A stretch of DNA of 48,074 nt from a virus, in the IMG/VR virus record IMGVR_UViG_3300017714_000019, positions 1 to 48,074 of that record; one strand, given 5' to 3'. Shown piece by piece: positions 46,691 through 48,074 of the stretch (its first letter is position 1; the number at the start of each line of letters is the position of its first letter). The notes beneath the pieces were generated by a model. It worked only from the letters and a program-made list of their open reading frames with translations, was not told the DNA's origin and did not search any database. The translations under genes and the position numbers were made by a program.

Positions 46691-46717
46691 TAAAAGCGGG
46701 CATAGATTGATGCCCAC
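46691..46717 (-). terminator. Rho-independent terminator after the 113-aa gene
   Basis: On the minus strand GTGGGCAT-CAATCT-ATGCCCGC forms an eight-pair stem (one G-U) with a six-base loop, followed by TTTTATT. It starts 16 bases after the stop at 46734. Confidence 0.8.
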
Positions 46718-46733
46718 TCCTTCTTAGTTTTAA

Positions 46734-47075
46734 TCATGCGAAGACATAACCATTAGAGAATTCTTCTGTAGTGAATACTTTCTTATCACCCAATTGTCCA
46801 GTGAACTTTCTTACAAACCACTTGTAATTCTTTTGGAATACACCTTCACCAGCGATGCAGAACTCATCACATAAGGCGTTCAATCGTGATTTGGTTGTAT
46901 TAGACTGCCAACCACCATCATAGATTGTCATGCTATCTTCATCGATAGTTGCAATTTGATTGCCGTGGAGATAGATGAAACTAACGCCTTCAATCGTGAT
47001 CACCTGAGTGTTACCTGATTTCCAATCTTGGTTTGCTTGGATAGCAGCGTTCATTTGAGTTTCGATCTTACGCAT
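46734..47075 (-). CDS. Conserved cyanophage protein (113 aa), unknown function
   Basis: Begins MRKIETQMNAAIQANQDWKS and contains VSFIYLHGNQIATIDE, IYDGGWQSNTTKSRLNALCD and KNYKWFVRKF. I recognise the MRKIExQMNxAI family as frequent in cyanophages and other marine phages, with no assigned role. The fold looks alpha/beta: an N-terminal helix, a beta meander with a WQSNTTKSRLN turn, then basic strands. It is a single-gene unit with its own sigma70-type promoter and terminator. The 5' leader lacks a Shine-Dalgarno and is pyrimidine-rich. Confidence 0.85.
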   Translation of the reverse strand: MRKIETQMNAAIQANQDWKSGNTQVITIEGVSFIYLHGNQIATIDEDSMTIYDGGWQSNTTKSRLNALCDEFCIAGEGVFQKNYKWFVRKFTGQLGDKKVFTTEEFSNGYVFA

Positions 47076-47121
47076 GATGAGAGAGAAGAGGTTTTAGCGG
47101 TTTCGTTTCCCGCTTGTCTGT

Positions 47122-47149
47122 ATTGTAGCAGTTTTGGGAGCGTTGCCAA
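47122..47149 (-). promoter_or_regulatory. Sigma70-type promoter for the 113-aa gene
   Basis: The minus strand reads TTGGCA (47144-47149), a 16-base spacer and TACAAT (47122-47127). The predicted start near 47115 leaves a leader of about 40 bases. Confidence 0.65.
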
Positions 47150-47185
47150 CGTGCTGACCCGATATTGGGTACAGTTGTCCGATTG

Positions 47186-47317
47186 TCACATGGCATCGAT
47201 CTGGCGTTGGATCTTTTCGTTCCTTTCGTTAATTGTATTCACCAAGGACGAATCTAACAATCCAATGAGTAAGTTAGCACCACAGATAACGATGATAGCA
47301 GCAAGAGCAATACGCAT
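47186..47317 (-). CDS. Tiny single-span membrane protein (43 aa)
   Basis: The frame from ATG 47317 to TGA 47186 reads MRIALAAIIVICGANLLIGL, then LDSSLVNTINERNEKIQRQI and DAM. Residues 3-21 form one hydrophobic helix; the rest is a charged amphipathic tail. It fills the gap between two accepted genes in the common orientation, which supports it despite its size. No Shine-Dalgarno; the start region CTTTCATCATGCGTA nearly equals that of the 113-aa gene. Function unknown; small membrane proteins near lysis or host-interaction genes are common in phages. Confidence 0.65.
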   Translation of the reverse strand: MRIALAAIIVICGANLLIGLLDSSLVNTINERNEKIQRQIDAM

Positions 47318-47356
47318 GATGAAAGAGTTAGATAAGGAACGGAATTAGGTTAGAGT

Positions 47357-47536
47357 TTACATACCATTCATATACTCATGTAACTCAGCAAAGTATTGCT
47401 CTTCAGTGTCAAATGAACGACCATGAATAACACATGGGAACGTATGCTTTTGAAACATAGTGGAAGCGACTTGGCAGTCTTGCTTATCATAACCCATTTC
47501 GATTAGGGTATCAACGTAAGGGTTGGAAGTAGTCAT
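47357..47536 (-). CDS. Small protein with UBA-like helix pattern (59 aa)
   Basis: From ATG 47536 the product starts MTTSNPYVDTLIEMGYDKQD and continues CQVASTMFQKHTFPCVIHG and SFDTEEQYFAELHEYMNG. Residues 7-25 fit the first two helices of a UBA domain around the MGY loop, but this may be coincidence. Longer starts are open at 47596 (eight-base overlap with the previous stop) and 47638; neither has a clear ribosome-binding site, and the N-terminal extension looks less protein-like. The three Cys/His residues CVIH and C25-like positions form no recognised metal site. Confidence 0.65.
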   Translation of the reverse strand: MTTSNPYVDTLIEMGYDKQDCQVASTMFQKHTFPCVIHGRSFDTEEQYFAELHEYMNGM

Positions 47537-47588
47537 AGGTTTGTATAAAGAAAGGTTTGAGAGTTGTGTGAGAGAGTCGTTAAACAGA

Positions 47589-47795
47589 TCAATCATTTGC
47601 TGCTTCACAATATACATCATAGAAGCAATCAAAGGCATCTAAATCACCTGCAAAAGAGTTGATTTGTGCCTGGTCACATACCCAATCAAACGCCATATCA
47701 ACGTCGGCACCTGTTTCCATCACAAAGGATTGCAGACCGCGAAGTGCATCGACGAATTTGGAGTTGTTGAGAAGCATTGGATTTGTTTTGTTCAT
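47589..47795 (-). CDS. Unknown acidic protein (68 aa)
   Basis: Unrecognised. The sequence (MNKTNPMLLNNSKFVDALRG, FVMETGADVDMAFDWVCDQA, DLDAFDCFYDVYCEAAND) is helical and acidic with three Cys, and could be a small helix bundle. Its ATG overlaps the stop of the upstream gene by four bases (ATGA), a standard translational-coupling arrangement. Acidic small proteins are often phage inhibitors of host enzymes, but nothing here identifies a target. Confidence 0.72.
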   Translation of the reverse strand: MNKTNPMLLNNSKFVDALRGLQSFVMETGADVDMAFDWVCDQAQINSFAGDLDAFDCFYDVYCEAAND

Positions 47796-48074
47796 GATTG
47801 TATTATTGCAGATTTTGGGGTGATTTTCAAGGGTTTTTGTGCCAGTTCCCCGCCTGGTTTTCTGGATAAAAGATCCCAGATCATTTCGTTCATCTCATCA
47901 GCATCGATCTCAGGATCATTCCATGCCACGCCGTCTTCAGTCTTGCCTAGCATCCGACCGATCTGCCCATCTGTCATGCAACGCACGAACTTATCCCATG
48001 GGGTCTCCAGACCCTCGCGATAGATCACACACGCCTTTGCAGTGTTGTAAAGGAACTCATCGTTTGAGATCCAC
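47792..48074 (-). CDS. Unknown protein, 5' end outside window (partial)
   Basis: The frame is open to the right edge: WISNDEFLYNTAKACVIYRE precedes GLETPWDKFVRCM, DGQIGRMLGKTEDGVAWND, EMNEMIWDLLSRKPGG and ends at TGA 47792. A GTG at 48028 could start a 78-aa version, but the coding pattern continues upstream without a stop, so the true start is probably outside. No family recognised. It is coupled to the 68-aa gene by a four-base overlap. Confidence 0.68.
   Translation of the reverse strand, partial: WISNDEFLYNTAKACVIYREGLETPWDKFVRCMTDGQIGRMLGKTEDGVAWNDPEIDADEMNEMIWDLLSRKPGGELAQKPLKITPKSAIIQS

Noticed and set aside
47028-47348. Plus-strand frame of 106 codons
   Set aside because: It spans a supported promoter and the 43-aa gene on the other strand, and its product resembles no protein.
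47802-47830. Promoter-like TTGAAA-N17-AATAAT before the 68-aa gene
   Set aside because: The predicted start would fall on the ATG itself and the hexamers lie in the coding end of the upstream gene.

Overview
The window looks like part of the genome of a T4-like marine cyanomyovirus (cyanophage of the Kyanoviridae type). This rests on recognisable baseplate wedge proteins gp25, gp6 and gp8 in T4 order, a PAAR-like spike tip, a DUF4815-type structural protein, tail-fibre modules typical of marine phages, several small proteins that I recognise as recurrent in cyanophages, and T4-type late promoters (ATAAATA). Every supported gene is on the minus strand, so transcription runs from high to low coordinates. 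No tRNA, integrase, transposon or CRISPR array is visible.

Right end, about 45.2-48.1 kb: a block of tightly packed small genes, probably early or middle genes. It holds a 5'-truncated gene at the edge, several unknowns, two tiny membrane proteins, a conserved 113-aa protein, an 86-aa protein flanked by cyanobacterial-type DnaA boxes, a 67-aa and a 72-aa unknown, an AbrB-like 57-aa protein and a coiled-coil 78-aa protein. Sigma70-like promoters (TTGACA/TACAAT type) and a rho-independent terminator occur here.

Middle and left, 45.0-0 kb: the virion module. In transcription order it contains an 836-aa Cys-rich structural protein, the PAAR-like tip, a 48-aa basic protein, gp25, gp6, a giant 7,313-aa protein in the position of T4 gene 7, a 414-aa protein ending in a cupredoxin-like domain, a 1,408-aa protein with YHYH and cupredoxin-like motifs, gp8, a 2,429-aa DUF4815-type protein with a strikingly Arg-rich centre, two small coiled-coil proteins, a terminator, and the 5' part of a tail fibre running off the left edge. 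Late promoters sit before gp25, the 414-aa gene, gp8 and the tail fibre; three of them overlap the stop codon of the preceding gene. Four junctions use a one-base TAATG stop/start overlap.

The main surprises are the roughly 22-kb single gene built like a patchwork of adhesion folds (GSGY repeats, YHYH, beta-propeller, five tandem 77-aa repeats, two LamG domains, seven YPR repeats, three helical modules), the blue-copper-like ligand motifs in two structural proteins, modules shared between the giant protein, gp8 and neighbours, and the DnaA-box cluster in the small-gene region. All functions are inferred from reading the sequence; no database search was run.
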